A stretch of DNA of 64,000 nucleotides from Eutypella sp. D-1 (lineage: Eukaryota; Ascomycota; Sordariomycetes; Xylariales; Diatrypaceae): the NCBI GenBank assembly GCA_023313575.1, contig JAJTTP010000017.1, positions 558,001 to 622,000 on the forward strand, written 5' to 3'. The notes beneath the pieces are model-generated. The model was not told the DNA's origin, did no database searches, and saw only the letters and a list, made by a program, of their open reading frames with translations. Positions 1 to 10,031 of the stretch are shown one piece after another. Both the position numbers and the translations under genes were made by a program. Within the stretch, counting starts at the first letter, position 1. Each line of letters begins with the position of its first letter.

Positions 1-388
1 CCCCTGCAGCAGCGCGATAACGGATAACAATCAGCAACTAAAAATTATTCTGCCGGAAAGTTCACTGCGATAGAGTACTTTTAGACCATACTAAGAAAAA
101 AAAGTTCGGGTTTATCAGTTTATCAGCCAGTATAATAGCCTGAGAATTGCGATCATCTTCTGAAGTACCTACTTATCTACAACTACTACTCACTTATTAT
201 CACCATTATACCTTCAAGACCTCTAACGACGCCGATACTGACGAATTGCGATCGCCCCGGGCACGAGAGAGAGAGAGAGAGAGGAATCCCAGACATACAT
301 ACCTAAAGAGAGCCTAGTCTATAAGGTATAGAAGAAGAAGAAGAAGAAGCAGGAAAAAAGGAAGAAGAACCAAGCAAATACATAAAAG
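1..388. promoter_or_regulatory. Upstream region and leader of MRT4
   Basis: No gene is visible. The stretch carries a (GA)n run at about 265-283 and six GAA triplets at about 331-348, just before the MRT4 start codon at 389. These purine repeats probably lie in the 5' leader. No TATA box could be assigned with confidence. Confidence 0.4.
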
Positions 389-1296
389 ATGCCCAAGTCG
401 AAACGGAGCAGGGTGGTCCACCTGACCAACGTGACCAAGAAGAACCGCGAGCACAAGGAGCGCCTGTTCGAGAACGTGCGCGAGGCCCTCGCCGAGTACC
501 AGTACTGCTTCGTCTTCAGCGTCGACAACATGCGCAACACCCACCTGAAAGAGGTGCGCCAGGACCTATCCGATAGCCGGTTCGCAACCCCCCTCCCTCT
601 CCCTCCCTTTGACTAGCTTTTTTTTTCTTTTTTTTCACTTTGCTTTACTAACTAGATTTTTTTAAAAATCACTTTTTACACAGCCTCTTCTTCGGCAAGA
701 CGAAACTGATGGCGCGGGCACTAGGCCGGGGCCCCGAAGACGAGGCGGCGGGCGGGACGCACCAATTGACGCGGCACGTGCGGGGAACAGTAGGCCTACT
801 CCTCACGAACCGGGCGCCAGAAGCCATACACGCGTATTTCGGCGCAGAGCTCGCGGCGCAGCACAAGGTCGACTTCGCGCGGGCAGGGACGCTTGCATCG
901 CGGGACTTCAGCGTGCCGTTCGGCGCGGTATACAGCACGGGCGGCGAAATCCCCGCCGAACACGACGTCCCGCTCGGCCACACCCTGGAGCCCGAGCTCC
1001 GGCGCTTGGGACTGCCCGTGCGCATGGTTCGCGGTCGCGTTGTGCTGGAGGCGCCGCCTGCGCTTGTGGAGGGGAGTAAGGAGTGGGAGGCTGGCTTTAA
1101 TGTTTGTCGCGCGGGAGATGTGCTGGATGCCCGCCAGACTCGCCTGCTTAAGCTCTTCGGTGTCTGCATGTCGGAGTTCCGCGTCGTCGTGCGCGCGTAT
1201 TGGTCTGCGGCTACTGGCGAGGTCACCGTCGTTGATGATGAGGAAGGCGAGGGCGGTGATGCTGGGATGGATGAGGATGAGGCTGGTAGCGAGTAA
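389..1296 (+). CDS. MRT4: Ribosome assembly factor Mrt4 (uL10/P0-like)
   Basis: Two exons, 389-579 and 684-1296, encode 267 residues. Mrt4 is a nucleolar paralogue of stalk protein uL10 (P0): it holds the P-stalk site on pre-60S particles until P0 replaces it. The basic N-terminus ([18 protein letters not shown]) and the [15 protein letters not shown] segment just after the splice junction are typical of the family. An acidic tail rich in Asp, Glu and Gly closes the protein, which is slightly longer than the roughly 236 residues of yeast Mrt4. The 104-nt intron has a perfect TACTAAC branch site at 647-653 and a CAG acceptor, but its donor reads GTTCGC, far from GTAAGT. That donor is the one that restores the conserved SR-LFFGK sequence. 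The gene converges on U1-70K. Confidence 0.93.
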
Positions 1297-2385
1297 GACT
1301 ATAACGCAGGGGGGTGGTGGGGCAGGGGAAGGAGAGGGTTTGAAGTGCGGTTTGGTTCATGTCGTTTTGTGGTGTTTTCTTCTTCACCTTTCATCATCGT
1401 TTTTGTTGGAAGTCCTCCGCTTGCGGTTTGCATCTATGGCGATACCAAAGTTTTTTCTCCACCGGCGTTTTCGGCAAATACTCTCAGTTTAGTTAGGGTC
1501 ATGGTCAAAAGGGGTTGAGAGGGGCTCCAAAAAAGTAAAATACGATATGGGATTTAGCAACGTTTCTTTTTCAACCGAAGATTTGGGCCAAGTCACGGTC
1601 TACATCACAAATTAGGACGTCTGGAAGGAAAAAAAGAAAAAAGAAAAGAAATCAGGCAATGGTTTATTTCACTACTGTGTCGCCTGGGATTTTCTATCGT
1701 ACATTACACACAGCAGCTTCTTTTAGATCGTAGCGAGCCTCTGTCCTAGCGCAGAGATCACATATTTTCGAGCATGTTAAAAAGTAATTGCGGTGCATTC
1801 CCTCCTCTCAGCTAGTAGGTCTCACTCGTTTCCCGTTCTGAAACATGACGGTCAGTCAGTAGGCGGTATTTACTCCTTACCTCTGACCTTACCTAGTTGT
1901 ATTGATTGGTTGCTCTTCCCTTATCGATGACTGCTCACTCACCCCTCTCCTCAAAGGAGTTACAAGGTACAGCGGATTACTAATGAATACATGAGAAGAA
2001 GAAAAAAAAAGGTATTACTTCTCCTGGTCCTGTGTTTACCCAGCGGTTTGATTGGAGAGAAGTGGGCAGCGATGGCCGGCGACCCGATAAACCCTTTGGT
2101 TTGGACTTGGGCGAATATTGAGCGATATCCTTTACCTTCAGCCTGTTTGCTCTTATTGGCGACTTGGGGGTATCAGGTTCGCCGGCCTATCGTGCGGTGT
2201 TGCAAGTGGCAAATGAATCGACTGGTGTTATTGATCTTACCCTTGCTTACCCTTGGTGGTAAAAGGGAGAAGGAAAGGCGAGTTGACAAGACGTGTGGAA
2301 CTGACTGTGAAGACGGAAGATACCCACCACGGAGGCGTGTCGAGCGAGGTATGTCGGGCGAAATGTGTCCTGATATCGTGAGTGA
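1297..2385. other. Convergent intergenic region, MRT4 / U1-70K
   Basis: This holds the 3' flanks of two convergent genes, with A-rich and T-rich tracts (for example 1628-1650 and 1995-2010). A 132-codon frame at 1991-2389 (+) is hydrophobic at its start but matches no family I recognise and overlaps the end of the U1-70K gene. I see no supportable gene. Confidence 0.5.
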
Positions 2386-3899
2386 CTAGTAACGCCGGAG
2401 TTTTCTAGGGTCCTCGTAGCCGCCTTCGTATCCGCGCTTCCTGCTGTCGTCATCTCTGGATCGGTCGTAGTCGCGAGACTCTCGTGACCCGCGCTCACGG
2501 ACGGGCTCAAAGTTGGCGCCACTACGTCGGTCCCGGTCGCCGAATCGGCCGCCGTCGCGTCCACCGGATCTGTCATCATATGAGCGACCGCCGCCGCGCG
2601 AGTCATACCCACCAGAGCCGTATCGGTCACCGCGATCACCCCCAAAACGACCACCGGAGCCTGGGCCGGCAGGAGCATTAGGAGGCGCGCCGAACCCGTT
2701 TGACGAGCCGTAGCCGCGGTCTCGGTCACGGTCGCGATCACGGCCACCGCCGAAACCACCACCACCTCGGAATCCACGATCGCCGCCACGAAACCCTCCA
2801 CGGCCACGACCCTGGAATCCTCCTCGGAAGCCATCGCGCCCTCCGCCAAAGCCACCTCCGAAGCCACCGGGCCCAGTGGGTCGGGCGGAGGCGGCTTTCG
2901 TGTATCCACGGCCGCCTAGGCCACCGCCAAGTCTACGAGGCTTCCAACCCTTAACTGTTCGGCCTCTCTCCACATCTACCTTGATGCGGCGGTCCTTGAT
3001 GCGAATGCCATCACAACCATCTAAAGCAGCTAATTCACGTGCGCGGCGACGCGCATTTGTCAGTAAAGCCTTACCAGAAGAGGAGTTCATACCTCACTAC
3101 ATGGAAAACAACGGGGGGAAACAGGGGGGAATGGGGGGTGGGATAGGCAAGCTTGAGGGCCTGATCCCAGTGAGAGAGACATGAATGTAGATGGATCCAA
3201 TGGGCCGGAATGAACTGTTCTGGGAAAATCAATGGCAGTATTACCTCTCATGTCTTTCTCACGTTCAAATACGACGAAGGCGTATCCGCGATGGGGTTTC
3301 TTCTTCTTGTTACCCTTCTCATGGGCATGAGTATCTCTGATCATGCGAATCTACAAACAGGTTAATACTTGATGCTAAGTTAAGGGGGAGATGGGAGGGA
3401 GGATGAAAGGGAGGATAATAGACATACGCGCTCAATAGGACCAAAACGGCCGAACTCCTTCTCAAGGTCATGTTCGTCGGCGTCGTAGCTAAGACGCGCA
3501 ACAATCAGAGTCTTGAAAGGATCACCACGGATGTTTGGGTCTTCGCTAGGTTTGTCTGCGATGAAAGCGACGGGTTAGTTGTCAGTCCTTAGTCCTCAGG
3601 CATTACAGAAGCAATGGGAAATAGGGAGTTGACCAACATGTCAGAGGCCCTTCGGTCAAGAGTTTCTCCTGCTGCGCCTTCTTCTCCAATTTCTTGCGGT
3701 CGCGCATTTGAAGCCAGCTTTCGGTAGGGACGTATCCATCCTTGTCCTTGTACTCGGCAAGGGCGGGAAGATAATGGGCGACGGCCGTGATGGAAGAGGT
3801 CTTGCGCAACTCGGGGGGGAGGTCGGGATGGGGTACCCATCGCAAGGGAGGCCGCGGCGCGAAAAGCGCGAGCAGGTTGGGAGGGAGCTTGTCAGTCAT
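2386..3899 (-). CDS. snp1: U1 small nuclear ribonucleoprotein 70 kDa (U1-70K)
   Basis: Four exons on the minus strand (3899-3638, 3555-3428, 3350-3245, 3029-2386) give 379 residues. U1-70K binds stem-loop I of U1 snRNA and helps the U1 snRNP recognise 5' splice sites in the nucleus. The N-terminal U1-70K domain spans about residues 3-95 ([19 protein letters not shown]). The RRM follows, with RNP2 around TLIVARL and RNP1 RGYAFVVF at 151-158, then the conserved [18 protein letters not shown] linker. The tail is a long Gly/Arg/Asp-rich region with RD and RGG repeats. Introns are 82, 77 and 215 nt. Intron 1 has an off-consensus donor, GTTGGT. In intron 3 the acceptor ending at 3030 restores the family's [13 protein letters not shown] sequence. 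An upstream AG before 3092 would also keep frame and add 21 residues. The gene is divergent from mL43. Confidence 0.95.
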
Positions 3900-4617
3900 C
3901 GTGGGTGATAGTAAACTCTCTTTCTCGGGTGGTCGCTGGAATCGAGAAACGCGTTGCTATGGACAAGAAGAATGGACGAATAATGATGATGATGCTGATG
4001 CTGACGATGATGAGTTATGGACGGCGATAAAGTGCAGATGGAGTGGGAAAAGGAAAGACTCCAGGGTCAGAATGCGACGACAAGGGATGCTGGGGGAAAG
4101 AGGAGAGAAAATTCTTCGGAATAAAAAAATCAAAAAAAGATCGATGATAGTGGTGGTATTGGGTCGGTCCTAAGGGGGAGAAGTAAAAGTTGTTGTTGAA
4201 TGGTAAGAATGGATGGATCGATGGATGGGTTTGATGAGATTGCCCTTTGAAAGAAACCAACCTGGAATGTTACCTAGAAGCTACCTACAGTACCTAAGGT
4301 ACTAGGCTAAATTCATCTATTGTACAGTACAGTACTCGTACTTTTCAGTCTATGTCGCGTTTTGGAACATTGCGCTTTCCCAATCTGCCAATGATAAGGA
4401 GCGCATTAGTAGACTAGTTGATTACGGGCTAGTGTGATGCACGGGCCATATGTGATAGGCAAAAATGCACATCATACCTACTCCTTGAGGTACGTACCCA
4501 TCGGAAGACGGCCGGCCGTCCCATATCGAAAAATCACGACGATAAGGATCCCAGAGCTCCCCTACAACTTCTAAGATTCCGCCGTGTAATGATTTCTATG
4601 TTGAGACACGCCCAACC
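3900..4617. promoter_or_regulatory. Divergent promoter, U1-70K / mL43
   Basis: About 0.7 kb separates the two start codons. A GAT/GCTGAT repeat (about 3981-4013) lies upstream of U1-70K. At about 4262-4312 there is a cluster of TACCTA/TAGGTA-like words plus tandem GTACAGTACAGTAC. No gene is seen. Confidence 0.5.
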
Positions 4618-5263
4618 ATGACAGTAAAGGCGTTAGAGAAGGTGTCCGTGGGCCGGGTAAGTCCCCCTATACCATCCCTATCTAAATTTATGCACTTTCT
4701 CGAACGACCTGGTGGCAGCGAACTGACGTTGTGTGTGTCTCTCAGAACGGTCTCGGCGCCTTCATCCTCCAGTGCAAGAAGATGGACATATTCTACTGCG
4801 ATTGGTCCGGCAGCTCCAAGGGGATGAAGTAAGTTTTCACGGGAAAGGGGGGGGGGGCCGGTGCCACATGCCCAGAGATAGAGAGAGCCGAACATAATAC
4901 TGGCTACAAATACTACCAGCAAAAAGCTGACCACAAGTGTGAACCAACCAACCAACTAACCAAACAAACAGCTCCTTCATCAGGTCGCAACTCGCCAAGT
5001 TCGCAGCGCAGAACCCGCAGGTCGAATTTGCGGTGTCGCCGCGGCCGCGGAGGCACCCCGTGCTCGTCGGCCATTACATCAACGGCGGCCAGAAGTCCAT
5101 CTGCGTCAAGAACATGGACTCCCTGCAGATCCTGAAGAAGGTCGAGCTGCTGCGCGACGCCAGCGGCGAGAAGGTCAAGCGCACCAATAAGCCCGTCTCC
5201 AGTATCAACGAATCTGTCCGAGGCCTCTGGAGTCCGTACCACGGCCGGGGTACGCCTGTATGA
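4618..5263 (+). CDS. MRPL51: Mitochondrial large-subunit ribosomal protein mL43 (MRPL51)
   Basis: Three exons (4618-4656, 4746-4828, 4972-5263) encode 137 residues, close to the 140 of yeast Mrpl51. mL43 is a thioredoxin-fold protein of the mitochondrial 54S subunit, in the family shared by L51, S25 and complex I subunit B8. Diagnostic segments are NGLGAFILQCKKMDIFYCDW at the start of exon 2 and SFIRSQLAKFAAQNPQVEF in exon 3, followed by the HPVLVGHYINGGQKSICVKN strand-turn region. Donors are GTAAGT in both introns. Intron 2 (143 nt) ends in a (CCAA)n-like stretch with little pyrimidine content and a CAG. The gene converges on TPI. Confidence 0.93.
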
Positions 5264-5772
5264 GGAGGAGGGGGGAGGAGGGGGGAAGGGAGTATATACA
5301 GTGGATATGGAAAAGGGACAAGAAAAAAGCGCAGAGAGGCAACGGAGAGACGGAACTCATGTACTATTATTTTTGCATGTCGTTGGAGAGGCGATTCGGC
5401 TTGCCATCTATACACTTCACGGCAGCAGACGGCACGACACATCTCTCTGTACCATATACATGGAGTCATGGCTTGATACCGTAGGGGTACGAAATCATGA
5501 AACGAGAACGAATACACAAATGCATGTTTGACTTGAGTTGAGGTGAACTGTTTTTGTTCTTTTATTCTTTTATTTCTATAGTCGACATTTGACCTCAAGG
5601 TAGTACCCTACCTAGGAAGGTACCTTCAACCTGTAGCGGCATACAAAAACTACCTAAGCAGATCCCTCTCATGACTGTTATGGCGATCCCGAGTCCCACC
5701 TTTTCCAAATTTCCAGCTCTGCCGTCCATATCATATCATATTTGCTATTCTACAAGATCCCAAATGGATCAT
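5264..5772. other. Convergent intergenic region, mL43 / TPI
   Basis: The 3' flanks of two convergent genes. Visible are a G-rich patch just after the mL43 stop (about 5264-5290) and TACCTA/TAGGTA-like words at about 5598-5625. No gene is seen. Confidence 0.5.
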
Positions 5773-6792
5773 TTACAGTCTGCAGTTGATGATATCCACG
5801 ACTATCGAACCTATTAGCTACGTCCTGTCCTGTCTTTTGGGGGGAGGTTTTGGGGGGTTAGGGTTAACTCACAGGCAGGCTTGAGACTGGCACCGCCGAC
5901 GAGGAATCCGTCGATGTCCTGCTCCTTGCTGAGCTCCTTGCAGTTCTTCTCGCTGACGCTGCCGCCGTAGAGGATGCGGGTCTCGTCGGCGACCTGCTGG
6001 CTGACCTCCTTGGCGAGCCACTGGCGGATCATGGCGTGGACCTCCTGGGCCTGCTGGGTGGTGGCGACCTTGCCGGTGCCGATGGCCCAGATGGGCTCGT
6101 AGGCGATGACGATGCGGCTCCAGTCGGCGACCTGGGCCTTGAGGGCGGCGAGCTGGCCGGCGATGTGCTCGAGGGTCTGCCCCGCCTCGCGCTGCTCCAG
6201 GGACTCACCGCAGCACCAGATCACGGACACGCCGTTCTCAGTAGCGTACTTGGTCTTGGAGGCCACCGTCGCGTCGCTCTCCGCCAGGATCGTCCGCCGC
6301 TCCGAGTGTCCCAGGATCGTCCAGCCGATGTTGCTGTCCTGCAGCTGCGACACCGAGATCTCGCCCGTGAAGGCGCCGTTGGGCTTGTCGAACACGTTCT
6401 GCGCGGCCACGCCGATCTCCTTCTTCAGGTGCTCGCGGACGAGGAGGAGGTAGAGGGCCGGAGGGGCCACGACGGTCTCTGTGTGGTTCCGGGTGTGAGC
6501 AAGCAACTTGGGGTTTTGAGGGGGCAGGTGACGGGAGTGGCGGGGATATAAAGGGCCATGAGCAGAAACTTACCAGTGTTGGGGTCCAGCTGGGCTTTGT
6601 TTAGGTTCTCGACAATCTCAGTGATGGACTTGATAGTACCATTCCTATAAAACAAATCGAACCGTTAGTCTTCACGTATAACCAACCCGGAAGAACGGGC
6701 TCATCTCAGCGAGATAGGAAGAGGAGGGGGAGGTTGCGCTGAAGTATGACGTACATCTTGAAGTTGCCGCCGACGAAGAACTTGCGCGCCAT
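5773..6792 (-). CDS. TPI1: Triosephosphate isomerase
   Basis: Four exons on the minus strand (6792-6755, 6644-6574, 6478-5873, 5801-5773) give 247 residues, normal for the family. The enzyme interconverts dihydroxyacetone phosphate and glyceraldehyde 3-phosphate in cytosolic glycolysis. The catalytic set is complete: Asn10 and Lys12 in FFVGGNFKMN, His94 in TILGHSERR, and Glu164 in AYEPIWAIGTGK, whose loop 6 follows. The GGSV phosphate motif and GFLVGGASLKPA come near the end. The last exon has only nine whole codons after the split Phe and yields FVDIINCRL. Its acceptor (AG ending at 5802) is the second of two AGs 9 nt apart. The first sits only a few bases after the likely branch site (GCTAAT), so the second is preferred. 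Confidence 0.96.
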
Positions 6793-8108
6793 TTTGAAAG
6801 GTTTGAGTGAATAAGACTACCTGTTTGATTTACTATGGAAGAGAAAGGGTTAAGGGATATTTCAAGAATAGACCAAGATGGGTTGAAGGTATGGTTGAGG
6901 TAGGTATAAGAAAAGAAAAAAAAGCTGTGTATGAAGAATAAGGATACTAACTTTTGGGAACTTGACCTAGAGTGATTAGAGTTATATTATGTACTTGGTT
7001 ATACTATGTACCTAGAGGTTACGTAGGTATCAGGAAGAAGAAGAAAAAGATCTTTAAAAAGGTTTTTTCATATATCCGAGGTCTTCAACACATAATGTAC
7101 ATAATGTAACCTGGAAACTTCCAAGGTTTGACTTCCCCCTACGTAACTGCATATAATACACTGGAGCTCTACTTGCCTAACCTGGGTACAAATGGTAGAG
7201 TATCCAGAGTATATTCTGCACGGAAACATCATGGCGGGGTTTCCCTCCCGAGCTATGATGGAACGACCAAGCTCTGAATAACCCCGCCAAAACCTTGAAC
7301 AATCCCGGCCCTTACCGGCTCTACCTTTGCCAAGCCTGCGTTTACCTGCAGGGCTAGATAATGATTTGGAAGTCTCTTGCCGTACGGGCCCCACCGGTGG
7401 CGTCCCGCTTAAGCCACATCCATGGATTGATCTTAACAACTGGCAGAATTTTGAAGCCGGCTGGCAGGGCTGACAGGCCTACATATGAACCGCATGCCTG
7501 CGCATGCAAACCTTCGCATGGAATTACCCCCTTAAGCCCCTTTATCAGCGCTGGCAGCAACAACAGACGCGGGATACCACTACAAGTAGTACATCGCATC
7601 GCATAGGGAGAGGCATTTTTCTTCTGTCTAGTCCAATGATGTGTATGTACACGCCTCGACATACTCTTTTTGTCTTTCGTTAGAAAGGCATCACGATGAA
7701 GGATTGATTGGACGTTGGCAAGATTGGAGTTAATAAGGAGATGGGCTACTTTCGTGCTGTATTCCTTCAAACTTGTCCTCGGTTTTCTTACATATTAGAA
7801 CCGCACACAATACCGTCCAGCTTTCATTCATTTAACCGGTGACAATTCCCAATAACTCCCGCCGACATAGTTCGTCGACCAAAATCATTTTGTTTGTTCT
7901 TTGTTTTCTTTTTTTTGGGAGGGGGCCAAACAAACAGCGCTCAAAGGTGTAACGTGACGTCTGACTTGCACCAACATAACCGTAATCACATTCCCCCCCC
8001 CCACCCTTGCTCCCTCCCATTAATGGAACTCCGTACAATAAGTACCGTACCAAAACATGAAAACAGAATAGGAGGGGAAAGAAAAAAGAAAGAGAAAACA
8101 ACAAGAAA
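6793..8108. other. Upstream region of TPI and 3' flank of the Pro-rich gene
   Basis: Directly upstream of TPI (read on the minus strand) is a pyrimidine-rich tract at about 6905-6930, of the kind seen before strongly expressed fungal housekeeping genes. TACCTA-like words occur at about 6998-7030. The stretch 7350-7770 holds short open frames on both strands with no recognisable family. No gene is supported. Confidence 0.4.
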
Positions 8109-10031
8109 TTACCGTCTCATGTACCGGCGAGGGCTGCGGTCCGAGACCTCAATAAAGTGCGGCACGTCGCGCCTCGCGTAATCGGACCCCTGCCTCCCGC
8201 GTCTGTGGTCGATGAACGGGTCGTCGCTGAGGATAGATCCGTTCTGCCTGCGTCGGACGTACACTCTGTGCTGCTGATCGCCCTCTAGTCGGACGTCCGA
8301 GTCGTAATCGTCCACCGACAGCCTGTCCATGCCCAGAGCTTCATCTTCGTCGTCGTCGTCGTAGACGAAACTGCCCCGCCGACGGAAGTCCTCGGGGTGG
8401 TCGATCCGGACCGCGTGCACGCCCGGCGCGATGCGGCGGCCGCCGCTCTGCACGATGCGGGGTCGCGGACGAGCCGCGGGCCGCCCCGATTGCAGCGCGA
8501 TCTGCTCCGCCAGGTCCTGCCGCCCGCGATCGTACGCGTTCTGGATCCTGTCGTGCTGCGGCAGCGGCATCGGCATCCCGGGCTGGAGAGGCATCGGCGG
8601 CGGCGGCGGCGATTCCGGTGACATCATCATGATGCCCCCTTCCCCGAACGCCGGGCCGGGGTTCCGGAAGATCTGCGCAGGCTCGTGCCGCGCGTGTTGT
8701 CTCACCCCGTAGTACTTGCCGTCCCGCCGCCTGCTACGGCTTCTGCTCCTGCCGCGGCCCCGCCTGCCGCCCCGGTGATGGCCACGCGGAGAGTTCCCGT
8801 TCGACGGTGCTGTGGACGGCGACGTGGATCTGCTGGACCTCGACGAGCCCCGCGACGAGCCGGAGTCGGACTCGCTATCAGAATCGCGACGATTTCGCAC
8901 GTTCTGCCTTCCATCATTCTGCCTTCCGTTTGGTACTTGACCCCTTGCTTGTGGGACAAACTGCACACCAGGTGGGGCCGGCGGGCCGCCCCTAGGCCCG
9001 GGACCCGGGGCCCGGACTGGAGGGGGCGGGGGTGGCCCGTTTCCGTTTCCTCGACCGCCGCCTGGTTGGCCCATGTGTCCCGGCATCGGTGGGCCCGTGG
9101 GACCTCTGTTTGGCTGTTGGCCTGCAGGGCCTGGCATGCCGGCCTGGCGTGGCATCTGCCCCGGGTAGGCGCCCCAAGGTGCGTTGTTGCTGTTGTTGTT
9201 ATTGTTGTTGTTGTTGGCCATAGACTTGATTCTTTTGGCCTCCCAAAGCGCCCGGATGTCGACGTTCTCTCTGGGCTCACGCCTGAAGTAGGCAGTGAGC
9301 GAGATCCTCTCGTACCGTCTCTTCTTGTGATTTCCCGAGACGTACACGGTCCTCTTCCGCCCCGAATTGGACTTGGAGGTCCGGGTGCCGGGGTACATCT
9401 TGCCCCTGGCTACCACCGGGGGTTGGATCTCTCTCAGCTGGTGACTGGCCTGCGCGAGGACCCATTGGTAGTTCATGAGATCCAACGGCCCCTCGTGGGC
9501 CATGAGCCATTCCTGTGCCTTGTCGATCTGGCGCTGGAGCGCCGTGTTGAGACCCCGCTTCTTCTCGACCACGGGCAGGCTCGTCTGGTTGAGATGCCTG
9601 ATCTCCCTGGCGAACTGCTTCTGGGACATGTCCTTGACCTGCGTCCGCACGGCCTTGTCCCAGGTGGGCAGCTGCAGGTCCCCGAACTCGTTGTACGGGT
9701 TCTGCTGCGGCATCTTCTCGAACCGGAACCCGACGTACTCCATCAGCCTGCTCCTCATGTCGACGTCCGAGAGCAGGTCCTCCGACACGTCCGAGATCTC
9801 GACCGGCCGGCCCTGTCGGAGGTCAGGCGGGAGCGCATCCCGGGGTGGGCCCGGCATATGAGGGCCCATCATGGGCGGTTGCTGATGCGGATGCGGTTGC
9901 TGATGCGGGTGCGGGATCTGCTGCGGGCCGGCAGGACCACGGCCGCCTTGTGGATTCTGAGGTGGAGGATTGTGGACACCATGATGCCTGCCAGGCTCAT
10001 TGATGCGAACGAAGGGTTGCGCCTGCGCCAT
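8109..10031 (-). CDS. Uncharacterised Pro/Asn/Arg-rich protein
   Basis: A single uninterrupted frame of 640 residues. I do not recognise the family. The first 75 residues are Pro/His/Gln-rich (repeated HPHQQP). Residues of about 78-255 look folded and partly helical, with the segments SEDLLSDVDMRSRLMEYVGF and EWLMAHEGPLDLMNYQWVL and a basic cluster ending in NHKKRRYERISL. An Asn run begins at residue 272. Then come long Pro/Gly-rich stretches, an Arg-Ser region (SRGSSRSSRSTS, RGRGRSRSRSRR) and an acidic segment (YDDDDEDEALGMD). The composition suggests a nuclear or RNA-associated disordered protein, but that is inference. The start was chosen because it is the first ATG and the upstream sequence is not coding-like. 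Confidence 0.72.
   Translation of the reverse strand: MAQAQPFVRINEPGRHHGVHNPPPQNPQGGRGPAGPQQIPHPHQQPHPHQQPPMMGPHMPGPPRDALPPDLRQGRPVEISDVSEDLLSDVDMRSRLMEYVGFRFEKMPQQNPYNEFGDLQLPTWDKAVRTQVKDMSQKQFAREIRHLNQTSLPVVEKKRGLNTALQRQIDKAQEWLMAHEGPLDLMNYQWVLAQASHQLREIQPPVVARGKMYPGTRTSKSNSGRKRTVYVSGNHKKRRYERISLTAYFRREPRENVDIRALWEAKRIKSMANNNNNNNNSNNAPWGAYPGQMPRQAGMPGPAGQQPNRGPTGPPMPGHMGQPGGGRGNGNGPPPPPPVRAPGPGPRGGPPAPPGVQFVPQARGQVPNGRQNDGRQNVRNRRDSDSESDSGSSRGSSRSSRSTSPSTAPSNGNSPRGHHRGGRRGRGRSRSRSRRRDGKYYGVRQHARHEPAQIFRNPGPAFGEGGIMMMSPESPPPPPMPLQPGMPMPLPQHDRIQNAYDRGRQDLAEQIALQSGRPAARPRPRIVQSGGRRIAPGVHAVRIDHPEDFRRRGSFVYDDDDEDEALGMDRLSVDDYDSDVRLEGDQQHRVYVRRRQNGSILSDDPFIDHRRGRQGSDYARRDVPHFIEVSDRSPRRYMRR

Noticed and set aside
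1991..2389. 132-codon plus-strand frame with a hydrophobic start
   Set aside because: No family resemblance. It overlaps the 3' end of U1-70K and starts in a purine-rich run typical of untranslated flank.
3030..3090. U1-70K last exon starting at the Met encoded at 3090
   Set aside because: It would put 20 non-family residues within the RRM. The acceptor ending at 3030 gives the conserved [13 protein letters not shown].
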